Positions 33,312-42,374 of a stretch of DNA of 64,000 nucleotides are shown one piece after another (positions within the stretch are counted from its first letter, which is position 1; every line of letters starts with the position of its first letter). A program made the position numbers and the translations under genes. Origin of the DNA: Dactylosporangium sucinum (GTDB taxonomy: Bacteria > Actinomycetota > Actinomycetes > Mycobacteriales > Micromonosporaceae); contig NZ_BMPI01000014.1 of the NCBI RefSeq assembly GCF_014647515.1, forward strand, positions 124,001 to 188,000. The letters are read 5' to 3'. The notes under the pieces are model-generated. The model did not search any database and was not told the DNA's origin. It was given only the letters and a program-made list of their open reading frames with translations.

Positions 33312-34784
33312 ATGCCACGACAATGGACCTTCGGCCAGCGGCTCGGCCTCGGCTTCGCCGTCACCATGGTGCTCACGCTCGCCACCGGCGCGGTGACGGT
33401 GTGGGCGCTCGACACCGTCGTCGCCGGCAAGGACCAGGTCATCGACGTCGGCGTCGAGGGGCTGGTCGGGGCGCAGCAGCTGCGGGTCGCGCTGGAGGCC
33501 AAGTCCAGCACCTCCCGCGGCTACCTGCTGACCGGCGACGCCCGCTACCGGACGCAGATGGACACCGCCCGCGCCGACTTCGCCGGCGCCCTGACCCGGC
33601 TGCGCGACGTCGCCGACACCGCCGCCGAGCGCCGGCTCATCGAGGAGGCGGCGCAGGGCGAGCAGCGCCACCAGCAGGCGCTCGACGCGACGATCGCGCT
33701 CAAGGCGCGCAGCGCGTCGGTCGAGGCGATCACCGGGCAGTTCGAGCAGGACGTCGTCCCGGCCCGCGACGACCTCGACCGGACCATCACCGCGCTGTAC
33801 ACGCTGCTGGAGCAGGACCTGCGGACCCGGCAGGCCGACGCCTCCGACCGGGCCTCGCTCGCCGTGGGGCTGGTGGTCGGCATCGCGGCGCTCGCCGTCG
33901 TGTTCGGCGTCGTCGTCGCGGTGCTGCTGAGCCGCGCGCTGAGCCGCCAGGTCGCCGGCACGGTCGGGCACATCCGCAGCTCGTCGGCGCAGCTGGAGCA
34001 GGCCGCCGGGCAGCAGGCGACCGGCGCCCGCGAGCAGGCCACCGCGATGAGCGAGATCACCACGACGATCGAGGAGCTGCTCATCACCTCGCGGCAGATC
34101 GCCGAGGGCGCCCAGCGGGTGGCGAAGATCGCCGAGGAGACGGCAACGGCGGCCGGCTCCGGCGACGCCACGATCGAGGAGGCCCGCGCCTCGATCACCG
34201 CGATCCGCCAGCAGGTCGACCTCATCGTGCAGCACATGCTGGAGCTCGGGCAGCGCTCGCAGCAGATCGGCGGGGTCGTCGACCTGGTCTCCGAGCTCGC
34301 CGAGCAGACGAACATCCTGGCCATCAACGCCACCATCGAGGCCTCCGGGGCCGGCGAATGGGGCCGGCGCTTCGCCGTCGTCGCCGACGAGATCCGCAAG
34401 CTCGCCGACCGTACCGCCGGGTCCGCGAAGGAGATCCGGGCGCTCATCGAGGACGTCCGCGGGGCGGTGAACACCACGGTCATGGCGACCGAGACCGGGG
34501 CCAAGGCGGTCGACGCCGGCACCCGGCAGTTCAACGCCGTCACGGCCTCGTTCCAGCAGATCGCCGACCTGGTCGCGACGACGACCGAGTCGGCGCGCGA
34601 GATCGAGCTGTCGACGAAGCAGCAGACGACCGCCGTCGAGCAGGTCAACGTCGCGGTCACCGACACCGCCCGGGTGACCCAGGAGAGCGAGACCAACGCG
34701 GTGCAGACCCGGCAGACCGCCGCCCACCTCGCCGGCCTGTCGTCGTCGCTGCTGCGCCTCGTGACGGCGGACCGCGAAGCATGA
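33312..34784 (+). CDS. Methyl-accepting chemotaxis protein of the operon
   Basis: A 490-residue receptor. Helix 1 (about 9-33), an extracytoplasmic CHASE3-like helical region ([20 protein letters not shown], then [10 protein letters not shown]), helix 2 (about 187-210), and directly a long coiled coil without a clear HAMP. The signalling tip is [20 protein letters not shown], then [23 protein letters not shown]3-like domains are often found in receptors of non-flagellar chemosensory systems. The stop overlaps cheA (ATGA). Confidence 0.92.
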   Translation: MPRQWTFGQRLGLGFAVTMVLTLATGAVTVWALDTVVAGKDQVIDVGVEGLVGAQQLRVALEAKSSTSRGYLLTGDARYRTQMDTARADFAGALTRLRDVADTAAERRLIEEAAQGEQRHQQALDATIALKARSASVEAITGQFEQDVVPARDDLDRTITALYTLLEQDLRTRQADASDRASLAVGLVVGIAALAVVFGVVVAVLLSRALSRQVAGTVGHIRSSSAQLEQAAGQQATGAREQATAMSEITTTIEELLITSRQIAEGAQRVAKIAEETATAAGSGDATIEEARASITAIRQQVDLIVQHMLELGQRSQQIGGVVDLVSELAEQTNILAINATIEASGAGEWGRRFAVVADEIRKLADRTAGSAKEIRALIEDVRGAVNTTVMATETGAKAVDAGTRQFNAVTASFQQIADLVATTTESAREIELSTKQQTTAVEQVNVAVTDTARVTQESETNAVQTRQTAAHLAGLSSSLLRLVTADREA

Positions 34785-36805
34785 GTCCGGACAAGGATCC
34801 GCTGCGGTACTTCCGGATCGAGGCCCGCGAGCTGGTCGACCTGCTCAGCCGGGGCGTGCTGGAGCTGCGCGGCGGCGACGACCCGGCGGCCGCCGTGGCC
34901 GCGCTGCTGCGCCACGCCCACACCCTCAAGGGCGCCGCGCGGGTCGTGCGGCAGGCCGGGCTCGCCACCGCCGCGCACACGGTGGAGGACGTGCTCGTCC
35001 CCCACCGTGACGGGGCCGGGCCGGTCCCGCCGGACGACGTGGCCCGGCTGCTCGGCCTCACCGACGAGATGCAGGCGCTCGTCGCCGCCATGGTCGAACC
35101 GCCGGGCGGCACCGCTCCCACCGAGGAGGCCCCCGAACCGGCCGCGCCGGTCCGCGCGGCCGGGGCCGACGTCGACGAGCTGCTCGAGGCCGTGGACGAG
35201 GCGCACGCGCGGTTCGGGCCGCTGCGCCGGCAGTCGGCGAGCGTCGAGCGGGCCCGGCGCACCGCCGAGGGCATCGCCGAGCAGTTGCGCACCGGCGGGC
35301 GGGAGCGGGCCGCGGCGTATGCCGTCCGGCTCACCGCCGAGCTGCTCACGCTCGGCCGGCAGCTCGCCGAGACGGTGGAGCAGGTCGAGCGGGAGCTCGA
35401 CGACATCCGCGGCCGGGCCGAGCGGTTGCGCCTCGTCCCGGTCGAGACGGTGCTGACCACGCTGCACCGGGCGGTGTACGACGCGGCCGGCGCCGAGGGC
35501 AAGGCGGTCGTGTTCACCGGGCACGGCGGCGACCTGCGGCTCGACCCGCACGTGCTGGCCCAGGCCGGCAACGCGCTGCTGCACGTCGTGCGCAACGCGG
35601 TGTCGCACGGCGTGGAGAGCGAGGCCGAGCGGCGGGCCGCCGGCAAGCCGGCCCAGGCGACGGTGACGGTCGACGTGCGGCGGCGCGGCCGGTACGCGGC
35701 CTTCCGCTGCCACGACGACGGCCGCGGCTTCGACCTCGCCGCGGTCCGCCGGCAGGCCGAGCGGCGCGGGCTGGTCGCCGGCGGCGCCGAGGCCGACGTG
35801 CGGGAGCTCGTGCGGCTGCTCATGCAGGGCGGGATCAGCACGTCGGCCGAGGTCACCGGGGTCTCCGGGCGCGGGATCGGGCTCGACGCCGTCCGGGACC
35901 TCGCCGAGCAGCTCGGCGGCGAGGTCTCGGTCGACACCGAGCCGGGCCGGGGCACGGCGGTCGAGCTGGTGGTGCCGCTGTCGCTGGTGTCGCTGTCGGG
36001 GCTGGTGGTGCTCTCCGGCGGTACCGTGGCCGCCCTGCCCCTCGACACGGTCCGCACGTGCGTGCTCCTGCCCGCGGTCGAGGCCGCCGCCGCGGCGGCC
36101 GCCGGGGCGCTCGCCCACGACGGCCAGGTGATCCCGTTCCTGCCCCTGACCAAGGTCCTGCCGGGCGACGGCGGGCCGGCCGGCTCGGCCGTGGCGGTGC
36201 TGCTCACGGTCGGCGGCCAGGCGCTCGCCGTCGGCGCCGACCGGCTGCTCGGCACGTCGACGCTCGTCGTGCGGCCGCTGCCCGAGCTGGCCCCGGCCGG
36301 CCCGGTCGTGACCGGGCTGTCGATGGACGCCGACGGCAACCCGCGGATCGTGCTCGACCCGCACACGCTCGCCGCGGCCGCCGCCGAGACCGGCACCGCC
36401 GGGCCCGCGCCGGACGCCGCCGAGGCGCCGCCCCGCGAGCCGGTCCTCGTGGTCGACGACTCGCTCACCACGCGCATGCTGGAGCGCAGCATCCTGGAGT
36501 CGGCCGGCTACCGGGTCGACGTGGCCGCGTCGGCCGAGGAGGCCCTGGAACGGATCCGCCAGCGGCGCTACGCGCTGTTCCTGGTCGACGTCGACATGCC
36601 CGGCATCGACGGGTTCACGTTCGTCGAGCGGACCCGGGCCGACCCGGCGCAGCGGGACGTGCCGGCGATCCTGGTCAGCTCCCGCGCCTCGGCCGAGGAC
36701 CGCCGGCGGGGCCTCGGCGCCGGCGCCAGCGCGTACCTGGTGAAGAGCGAGTTCAACCAGGAGGAGCTGCTCGGCCACATCCGCGCCCTGGCGGGTGAGC
36801 CGTGA
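34781..36805 (+). CDS. cheA: CheA histidine kinase fused to a receiver domain
   Basis: A 674-residue hybrid CheA. The HPt domain has the phospho-histidine in [12 protein letters not shown] (H47). No clear P2 CheY-binding domain is present, and a helical linker region (about 125-220) leads into the ATPase domain ([15 protein letters not shown] box, [20 protein letters not shown]). A CheW-like regulatory domain follows ([20 protein letters not shown]), and then a C-terminal receiver ([13 protein letters not shown]603 in [13 protein letters not shown] in YLVKSEF). The fused receiver replaces or competes with a separate CheY. Confidence 0.94.
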   Translation: MSPDKDPLRYFRIEARELVDLLSRGVLELRGGDDPAAAVAALLRHAHTLKGAARVVRQAGLATAAHTVEDVLVPHRDGAGPVPPDDVARLLGLTDEMQALVAAMVEPPGGTAPTEEAPEPAAPVRAAGADVDELLEAVDEAHARFGPLRRQSASVERARRTAEGIAEQLRTGGRERAAAYAVRLTAELLTLGRQLAETVEQVERELDDIRGRAERLRLVPVETVLTTLHRAVYDAAGAEGKAVVFTGHGGDLRLDPHVLAQAGNALLHVVRNAVSHGVESEAERRAAGKPAQATVTVDVRRRGRYAAFRCHDDGRGFDLAAVRRQAERRGLVAGGAEADVRELVRLLMQGGISTSAEVTGVSGRGIGLDAVRDLAEQLGGEVSVDTEPGRGTAVELVVPLSLVSLSGLVVLSGGTVAALPLDTVRTCVLLPAVEAAAAAAAGALAHDGQVIPFLPLTKVLPGDGGPAGSAVAVLLTVGGQALAVGADRLLGTSTLVVRPLPELAPAGPVVTGLSMDADGNPRIVLDPHTLAAAAAETGTAGPAPDAAEAPPREPVLVVDDSLTTRMLERSILESAGYRVDVAASAEEALERIRQRRYALFLVDVDMPGIDGFTFVERTRADPAQRDVPAILVSSRASAEDRRRGLGAGASAYLVKSEFNQEELLGHIRALAGEP

Positions 36806-37836
36806 TCCGGGTGCTCGTCGTCGAGGACTCGGCGACGGTGCGCCAGTGCCTGCGCGAGGCGCTCACCCCCGCCGACGGGTTCCAGGTCGTCGGCGAGGCC
36901 ACCGACGGCGGGCAGGCCGTGGAGCTGTGCCGGCGGCTGCGGCCCGACGTCATCACGATGGACGTGGTGCTGCCCGTCATGTCGGGGCTCGCGGCCACCG
37001 AGCAGATCATGGCCCGGCATCCGACCCCGATCCTGGTGGTCAGCTCGGCCGACCGGCGGGAGCTGTTCACCACCTACGACGCGCTCGCCGCCGGCGCCGT
37101 CGACGTGCTGGAGAAGCCGCGCGGCGACGCCGGCGACGACACGTGGGGCCGGCGGCTGCGCACGGCCGTGCGGGTGGTGTCGCGGATCCGCGTGGTGACG
37201 CGGCGGCTGGCCGCGGTACCGCCGCCCCAACCACCGCCCGTCACGCCGGTCGCCGCCGCCCGGGTCGTCGTCATCGGCGCCTCGACCGGCGGGCCGGGCG
37301 TGATCGTGCGGCTGCTGCGGGGCCTGCCGCCCGGGTTCCCGGTGCCGGTGCTCTACGTGCAGCACATGGCGGCCAACGAGTCGTTCGCGCAGGCGTTCAC
37401 CGGCTGGCTGGCCGAGCAGACCGGGCACGTCGTCGGCTACGCGCGCGGCGGCGAGGCGCTGTCGGCGCTCGGCGGGCGGGTCACCATGGCCCCGCCCGAC
37501 CTGCACCTGCTGCTGCGCGACGGGCACCTGCAGGTGAGCGCCGGGCCGGCCCGCCACTCCTGCCGGCCGTCGGTCGACACGCTGTTCGAGTCGGTGGCCG
37601 CCGAGGCCGGCCGCGCCGCCGTCGGCTGCCTGCTCACCGGCATGGGCCGCGACGGCGCCGCCGGCCTGCTGGCGCTGCGCCGCTGCGGCGGGCTGACGCT
37701 GGCCCAGGACGAGGCGACGAGCGTCGTCTACGGCATGCCGCGCGAGGCCGTCGCGCTCGGCGCCGCCGCCGAGGTGCTCACCCCCGAGCAGATGGCGCAG
37801 CGGCTGGCCGCCCTGCGGTCGGGGGCCGTCCGGTGA
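36802..37836 (+). CDS. cheB: CheB methylesterase
   Basis: A 344-residue CheB. The receiver domain (LVVEDSATVRQC, phospho-acceptor D54 in ITMDVVLPVMSG, lysine in VLEKPRG) is joined to the esterase domain with the Ser-His-Asp triad: S161 in VVIGASTGGPG, H188 in LYVQHMAANESF and D284 in LTGMGRDGAAG. It removes methyl groups placed by CheR, resetting receptor sensitivity. GTG 36802 overlaps the cheA stop, and its own stop overlaps the next start. Confidence 0.95.
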   Translation: MIRVLVVEDSATVRQCLREALTPADGFQVVGEATDGGQAVELCRRLRPDVITMDVVLPVMSGLAATEQIMARHPTPILVVSSADRRELFTTYDALAAGAVDVLEKPRGDAGDDTWGRRLRTAVRVVSRIRVVTRRLAAVPPPQPPPVTPVAAARVVVIGASTGGPGVIVRLLRGLPPGFPVPVLYVQHMAANESFAQAFTGWLAEQTGHVVGYARGGEALSALGGRVTMAPPDLHLLLRDGHLQVSAGPARHSCRPSVDTLFESVAAEAGRAAVGCLLTGMGRDGAAGLLALRRCGGLTLAQDEATSVVYGMPREAVALGAAAEVLTPEQMAQRLAALRSGAVR

Positions 37837-39755
37837 ACACGGTCCTCATCGTCGACGACAGCCTCACCGTGCGCATGGACCTGGACGAGGCGTTCGTGGC
37901 GGAGGGGTTCCGCACGGTGCTGTGCGCCGGGCACGCCGAGGCGCTCACCGCGTTCGACCACGTGCCGTTCGAGGTGGCCGTCCTCGACGTGCGGCTGCCC
38001 GACGGCGACGGCATCGACCTGCTGCGCCGGCTGCGCGACCACCCCCGGCACGCCGCGACCGCCGTGCTGCTCCTGTCGACCGAGGCCGAGGTCCACGACC
38101 GGCTGCGCGGCCTGCGCACCGGCGCCGACGAGTACGTCGGCAAACCCTACGACGCGCACTTCGTCGTCGCCCGCAGCCGGGAGCTGCTGCGGGCCGCGCC
38201 GCCGGACCACCGCCGGACGGTCCTCGTCGTCGACGACAGCCTCACGTACCGCGAGCAGCTGCGCGCCGCCCTCACCGCCGCCGGCTACGAGGTGACCACC
38301 ACCGTCAGTGGCGAGGAGGGCCTGCGCTCGGCCGTGGCCCGCCCGCCGGGCGCGATCATCGTCGACGGGGTGCTGCCCGGCATCGACGGCGCCACCGTGA
38401 TCCGCCGGGTGCGCCTCGACGCGGCCCTGCGCAACGTCCCGTGCCTGCTGCTGACCGCCTCCGACGACTACGCGACGGAGCTGCAGATCCTCGACGCCGG
38501 CGCCGACGCGTTCGTGCGCAAGCAGGAGGACATGGCGGTCGTGCTGGCCAAGCTGGCGGCGGTGCTGCGCAAGAGCACCGCCGCGCTGCCGGTCGCCACG
38601 GCGCACGGGGTGGCGCGGGTGCTGCTCGTCGACGACGACGGCCGGTACCTCGACGAGATGTGCGCCCAGCTGCACGAGGACGGCTACGAGGGCGTGCCCG
38701 CCCGGTGCGCCGACGACGCCCTCGCGATGCTCGCGGTGCAGCCGGCCGACTGCGCGGTCGTCGACCTGCACCTGCCCGAGATCGACGGGCGGGAGCTGTG
38801 CGAGCGGATCCGGGCCGTGCCGGGGCTGCGGGACATGCCGGTCATCGTGGTCGGCGACGACGACGCGCTGCTGGACTGCCTGGCCGTCGGCGCCGACGAC
38901 TACGTGCGCCGGTCCGACGGCACCGGCACGCTGTGCGCCCACGTCCGGGCCCACCTGCGCCGCCAGCACCTGCACGAACAGAACCGGCGCATCCGCGAGG
39001 AGCTGCTGCGCCGGGAGATGGAGGCGGCCGAGGAGCGGGCCGCCCGCCGCTACGCCGAGGCCCGCGCCGAGCTGGTCGAGGAGCTGGAGTGGCGCAACAA
39101 GGAGCTGGAGGCGTTCAGCGGCTCGGTCTCCCACGACCTGCGCTCGCCGCTGCAGACCATCCTCAGCTACAGCGAGCTGCTGCTGCCGGACGCCGGTCCC
39201 GACGTGGCCGACGGCCTTCGCCGCATCCACGGTGCGGCCCTGCGGATGAACGCGCTCATCGAGTCGCTGCTGCAGCTGGCCCGGGCCAACCGCGGCTCCC
39301 TCGAACGGACCCTGGTCGACCTCACCGCGCTCGCCGAGGACGTCGTCGAGGAGCTGCGCCAGCGCGACCCCGCCCGGACGGTGCGGGTGACGATCGACCC
39401 GCGGATGCGGGCACCGTGCGACGGCCCGCTGGTCCGGGTGGTGCTGGCCAACCTGGTCGGCAACGCCTGGAAGTTCACCGCCCGCGCCCCCGACCCGGCG
39501 ATCGAGGTCCGCACGTCCACTGTGGACAGTGAGCCCGTGTTCCAGGTGCGCGACAACGGCGCCGGCTTCCCCGCCGACCGGGCCGGCCAGCTCTTCCAGC
39601 CGTTCGGGCGGCTGCACGACAGCTCGGAGTACCCCGGCACCGGCATCGGCCTGACCACCGTCCAGCGCATCGTCGACCGGCACGGCGGCCGGGTGTGGGC
39701 GACCAGCGAGCCCGGCCGGGGCGCCACGTTCTCGTTCACGCTGCCCGGTCCGTGA
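37833..39755 (+). CDS. Hybrid protein: three receivers plus histidine kinase
   Basis: A 640-residue output protein. REC1 (D52, K104) and REC2 (D178, K230) keep the catalytic residues. REC3 keeps D311, but the switch Thr/Ser is Gly341 and the lysine is replaced at R359-R360, so it is probably not switchable in the normal way. A coiled coil (about 375-425) leads to HisKA (VSHDLRSPLQTILSYSELLL, H434) and HATPase_c (VRDNGAGFP, GTGIGLTTVQRIV). It is probably the main phosphate target of the system, since no lone CheY is encoded. GTG 37833 is coupled to cheB. Confidence 0.92.
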   Translation: MNTVLIVDDSLTVRMDLDEAFVAEGFRTVLCAGHAEALTAFDHVPFEVAVLDVRLPDGDGIDLLRRLRDHPRHAATAVLLLSTEAEVHDRLRGLRTGADEYVGKPYDAHFVVARSRELLRAAPPDHRRTVLVVDDSLTYREQLRAALTAAGYEVTTTVSGEEGLRSAVARPPGAIIVDGVLPGIDGATVIRRVRLDAALRNVPCLLLTASDDYATELQILDAGADAFVRKQEDMAVVLAKLAAVLRKSTAALPVATAHGVARVLLVDDDGRYLDEMCAQLHEDGYEGVPARCADDALAMLAVQPADCAVVDLHLPEIDGRELCERIRAVPGLRDMPVIVVGDDDALLDCLAVGADDYVRRSDGTGTLCAHVRAHLRRQHLHEQNRRIREELLRREMEAAEERAARRYAEARAELVEELEWRNKELEAFSGSVSHDLRSPLQTILSYSELLLPDAGPDVADGLRRIHGAALRMNALIESLLQLARANRGSLERTLVDLTALAEDVVEELRQRDPARTVRVTIDPRMRAPCDGPLVRVVLANLVGNAWKFTARAPDPAIEVRTSTVDSEPVFQVRDNGAGFPADRAGQLFQPFGRLHDSSEYPGTGIGLTTVQRIVDRHGGRVWATSEPGRGATFSFTLPGP

Positions 39756-39765
39756 CCGGTTGGCG

Positions 39766-39787
39766 GGCCGGGCCCGGGGGCCCGGCC
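39766..39787. terminator. Bidirectional hairpin between convergent genes
   Basis: GGCCGGGCCC (39766-39775) pairs perfectly with 39778-39787. It lies between the end of the chemosensory operon (39755) and the end of the minus-strand secreted protein gene (39797) and can serve both. Confidence 0.65.
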
Positions 39788-39796
39788 GGCCGTGCG

Positions 39797-40597
39797 TCAG
39801 CTGGGCTGGGGGACGCGCAGCTTGATGCAGTGGTGCGGCGGGTTGACGCCGCGCAGCGACCAGGTGCAGCCGACGCCCCACGCGGTGCCGGTGACGTGGG
39901 TGTCGGGCGGGGATACGCTGAGGTCGTAGTCGACGCAGTCGCTCACCGTGGCCGGCGGGCTGGCCGACTGCACCGTGCCGGACCCGCACGCCGGCTCCAG
40001 GAACGTCAGGTACGACTCGATCAAGCGCTGCCCGGCCGGCCAGTCGTCCCAGCCGAAGTAGTCGAAGTGGACGTCGCCGATGGTGATCCAGGCGCCCCAG
40101 TCCTCGCCGGCGTAGCCGTCGTAGTACGCCCACTGCGCGCCGTTGCCCTCGGTGCGGATGAACGCGTCGGCCGCCGACGAGGGCACGTCGATGACGTTGC
40201 AGTTGGTCTTGTTGTCATGGGTGAGGGAGTCGCGGCAGAGTACGGCCGTCACGGCGTTGGTCGACGTCGGCAGCCCCGCGACCTGGACGGTCGTGCCGTT
40301 GCCGCAGGACCAGTGCTCGGTGGTGGCCGCGGCGGTCCACTTCACGTAGGCGCACTTGCCGTCGGCGACCGTGTCGGTGACGTTGAGCACGAACGCGCGG
40401 GTGCCGAGCGCGTCCCAGCCGTTGGCGACCAGCTTGGCGCCCGGCACGTCGAGCTTCACCTGCACGCTGCTGCCGCCGGTGTACTTCCAGGAGCCGGACC
40501 AGCCGTCACCGGACGGGATGGCGAAGGCGGGCGAGGGTGCGATGGCCACGGCCGCCGCGGCCGTGGCCACGACGACGAGGACCCGAGTCAGTCTCAT
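39797..40597 (-). CDS. Secreted protein, unknown function
   Basis: A 266-residue exported protein with a signal peptide (LTRVLVVVATAAAAVAIAPS, cleavage near AFA). The mature chain is rich in Trp, Gly, Asp and Thr, with eight cysteines likely forming disulfides (GKCAYVKW, HWSCGNGT, VLCRDS, TNCNVID and others). No catalytic domain was recognised. The WSGSWKYTGGSSVQVKLDVP opening and the repeated beta-strand pattern suggest an extracellular beta-sandwich. Confidence 0.75.
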   Translation of the reverse strand: MRLTRVLVVVATAAAAVAIAPSPAFAIPSGDGWSGSWKYTGGSSVQVKLDVPGAKLVANGWDALGTRAFVLNVTDTVADGKCAYVKWTAAATTEHWSCGNGTTVQVAGLPTSTNAVTAVLCRDSLTHDNKTNCNVIDVPSSAADAFIRTEGNGAQWAYYDGYAGEDWGAWITIGDVHFDYFGWDDWPAGQRLIESYLTFLEPACGSGTVQSASPPATVSDCVDYDLSVSPPDTHVTGTAWGVGCTWSLRGVNPPHHCIKLRVPQPS

Positions 40598-40763
40598 GGC
40601 CGGGGAGTGTCCACTGTGGTGGGACAGGACGCCCGCCACTGTCGGCGTTCCGACGGTCCGCCTTCCGGCGGTCCGTGACCGACCGACTACACCTCGTCCC
40701 GGCTCTCGCCTCGGCGCCATCTGGCTTGGTAGCATGCGGCGGCGTTTCGGAGGGAGGTCGGCG

Positions 40764-41441
40764 ATGGCTGACAACGGTATGAGAGGGCGGGTGAAGGGTC
40801 TCTTGGCTGGTCCGCCGCATGCTGCGTTGGAGCCTCAGGCCCCGCCGGAGCCCCCGATGGAGGCGAAGCCCGCGCCGGTCGCCCAGCGCGAGGCGCTGCA
40901 GGTGCTCACCCTGGCCCAGCGCACCGCCGAGGAGCACCTGGCGAGCGCCAACCGCCAGGCCGACAAGATCCACGCCGACGCGCAGGCGGCGGCCGAGGAC
41001 ATCGTCCGCGACGCCGAGGCCCACGCCCGCGACATCCGCGACGAGGCCGCCGACACGCTCGACGAGGCGCGCGCCACGGCCGACCGCATCGCCCGCGAGG
41101 CCCAGGCGCAGGCCGAGGCCGCCCGCAACGAGGCCGAGGAGATCCTGGCCGACGCCCGCGCGCAGGCCGAGCTGGTGGCCAAGGACGCCCAGGCCAAGGC
41201 CGACGAGCTCAAGCACCAGGCCGAGCTGCGCTACCAGGACGTGGTGGGCAGCCTGATCGTCAAGCGCGAGGGGCTGCAGCAGCAGATCGAGGCGCTGGAG
41301 CAGTTCGACCGCGACTACCGCACGCGCCTGCAGGCGTTCATGCAGAGCCAGCTCCGCGCGCTGTGGGTGGACGAGCCGCGGGCGGGCGACCCGGAGCCCG
41401 CCGACCCGACCCCACTCGTCCCGGCCCAGCGCACCGAGTAG
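40764..41441 (+). CDS. DivIVA/Wag31-like coiled-coil protein
   Basis: A 225-residue protein starting at ATG 40764 behind GGAGGGAGG. After a Pro-rich N-terminus, LQVLTLAQRTAEEHLASANR begins a continuous coiled coil (about 50-165) built from ADAQAQAE-type heptads, closely like the C-terminal half of actinobacterial DivIVA/Wag31. The last 40 residues are acidic and Pro-rich. The usual N-terminal membrane-curvature motif of DivIVA is absent, so it may be a partner filament protein rather than DivIVA itself. Confidence 0.8.
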   Translation: MADNGMRGRVKGLLAGPPHAALEPQAPPEPPMEAKPAPVAQREALQVLTLAQRTAEEHLASANRQADKIHADAQAAAEDIVRDAEAHARDIRDEAADTLDEARATADRIAREAQAQAEAARNEAEEILADARAQAELVAKDAQAKADELKHQAELRYQDVVGSLIVKREGLQQQIEALEQFDRDYRTRLQAFMQSQLRALWVDEPRAGDPEPADPTPLVPAQRTE

Positions 41442-41549
41442 CCCGCGCGGCACCCGTTCCGCGCGCCCATGATCCATGCAGCGGCGCCGTGCGCGGGCGG
41501 GCCGCCACGCGCTGTCATGGTCCGACCGCGCCGCGGTGGCCCCGCTTCG

Positions 41550-42161
41550 TCAGAACCCCACCACCTGCACCGACTCGACCGCATCCCAGGCCAGGGCCGC
41601 GACGGTGCCGGCGAGGACCGTCGCGCCGGCGTAGCGCAGCCACGGGCGCGGTGCCGGGCGGCGGGCGAACAGCCAGGCGACGACGAGCAGGCCGGCGACC
41701 GCCTGCAGGCCGCCGTTCATGAGCTGCGCCGGTCCGGGGTCGACGACGGCGATCTGGATCCCGGCGCCGGCCAGCAGCCCGCCCGCGATGCCGGCCGCGA
41801 TCGCGGCGCGGTGCGGGTGGTCGCGCCGGATCGCGTGGGCGAGCGCGCCGAGCGCGGCGCCGCCGGCGACCGACAGGGCCAGCCAGTAGCCGAACGCGAG
41901 CAGCACCCCGGCCGGCGGGCCGCCGCCGAGGTTGAGCCAGTAGTAGCAGGCGGTCGCGGTGCACAGGGCGACGACCGAGGCGGCGACCGCCGCGCCGCGG
42001 GTGCGGGCCGGCAGCGCGACCACGAACCCGACGCAGCCCCACGAGAACCCGGTGCTGGCCAGGAACTGCAGCGTCGTGCGCAGCGCGCCGCCCACCCGGT
42101 CGGCGGCGACGGAGGCGACCCCGAGCGCGACGCCGGCGAGCACGGGCCAGCCGAATCTCAT
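41550..42161 (-). CDS. DUF6518-like membrane protein
   Basis: A 203-residue integral membrane protein with about six helices. The ending AWDAVESVQVVGF and the LNLGGGPPAGVLLAFGYWLA loop resemble actinobacterial DUF6518 proteins of unknown function. Start ATG 42161; an ATG 9 bases upstream is possible. No ribosome site is strong. It lies 3' of the coiled-coil gene (convergent) with no obvious link to it. Confidence 0.72.
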   Translation of the reverse strand: MRFGWPVLAGVALGVASVAADRVGGALRTTLQFLASTGFSWGCVGFVVALPARTRGAAVAASVVALCTATACYYWLNLGGGPPAGVLLAFGYWLALSVAGGAALGALAHAIRRDHPHRAAIAAGIAGGLLAGAGIQIAVVDPGPAQLMNGGLQAVAGLLVVAWLFARRPAPRPWLRYAGATVLAGTVAALAWDAVESVQVVGF

Positions 42162-42334
42162 GCACCACATGATCGCCCATCGGCGATATCCGCACGGCCC
42201 CTGCTCGCGGCCGGTTCGGCCGAAGCGTGCCGGCGCGCGGTGCCATACGGTGACGGAGCGATCTCGGGCGGTAGTCTTGCGGCTACGCGGCGTGGTCACG
42301 GTCGCCGCGCGGTGTACCCGCAGCCGGCCCGAGC

Positions 42335-42364
42335 CCGGGGCCGGCCGCACGTGGCCGGCCCCGG
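42335..42364 (-). terminator. Terminator hairpin of the purine permease
   Basis: CCGGGGCCGGCC (42335-42346) pairs perfectly over 12 bp with 42353-42364 around a 6-base loop. It begins 10 bases beyond the stop of the minus-strand permease gene. Confidence 0.7.
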
Positions 42365-42374
42365 AGCACCGCGG

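Noticed and set aside
33545-36778. 1077-residue minus-strand open frame opposite mcp and cheA
   Set aside because: Low-complexity shadow of the chemosensory genes.
41442-41549. Terminator between the coiled-coil and DUF6518 genes
   Set aside because: GC-rich stretches pair only partially, with no convincing stem.
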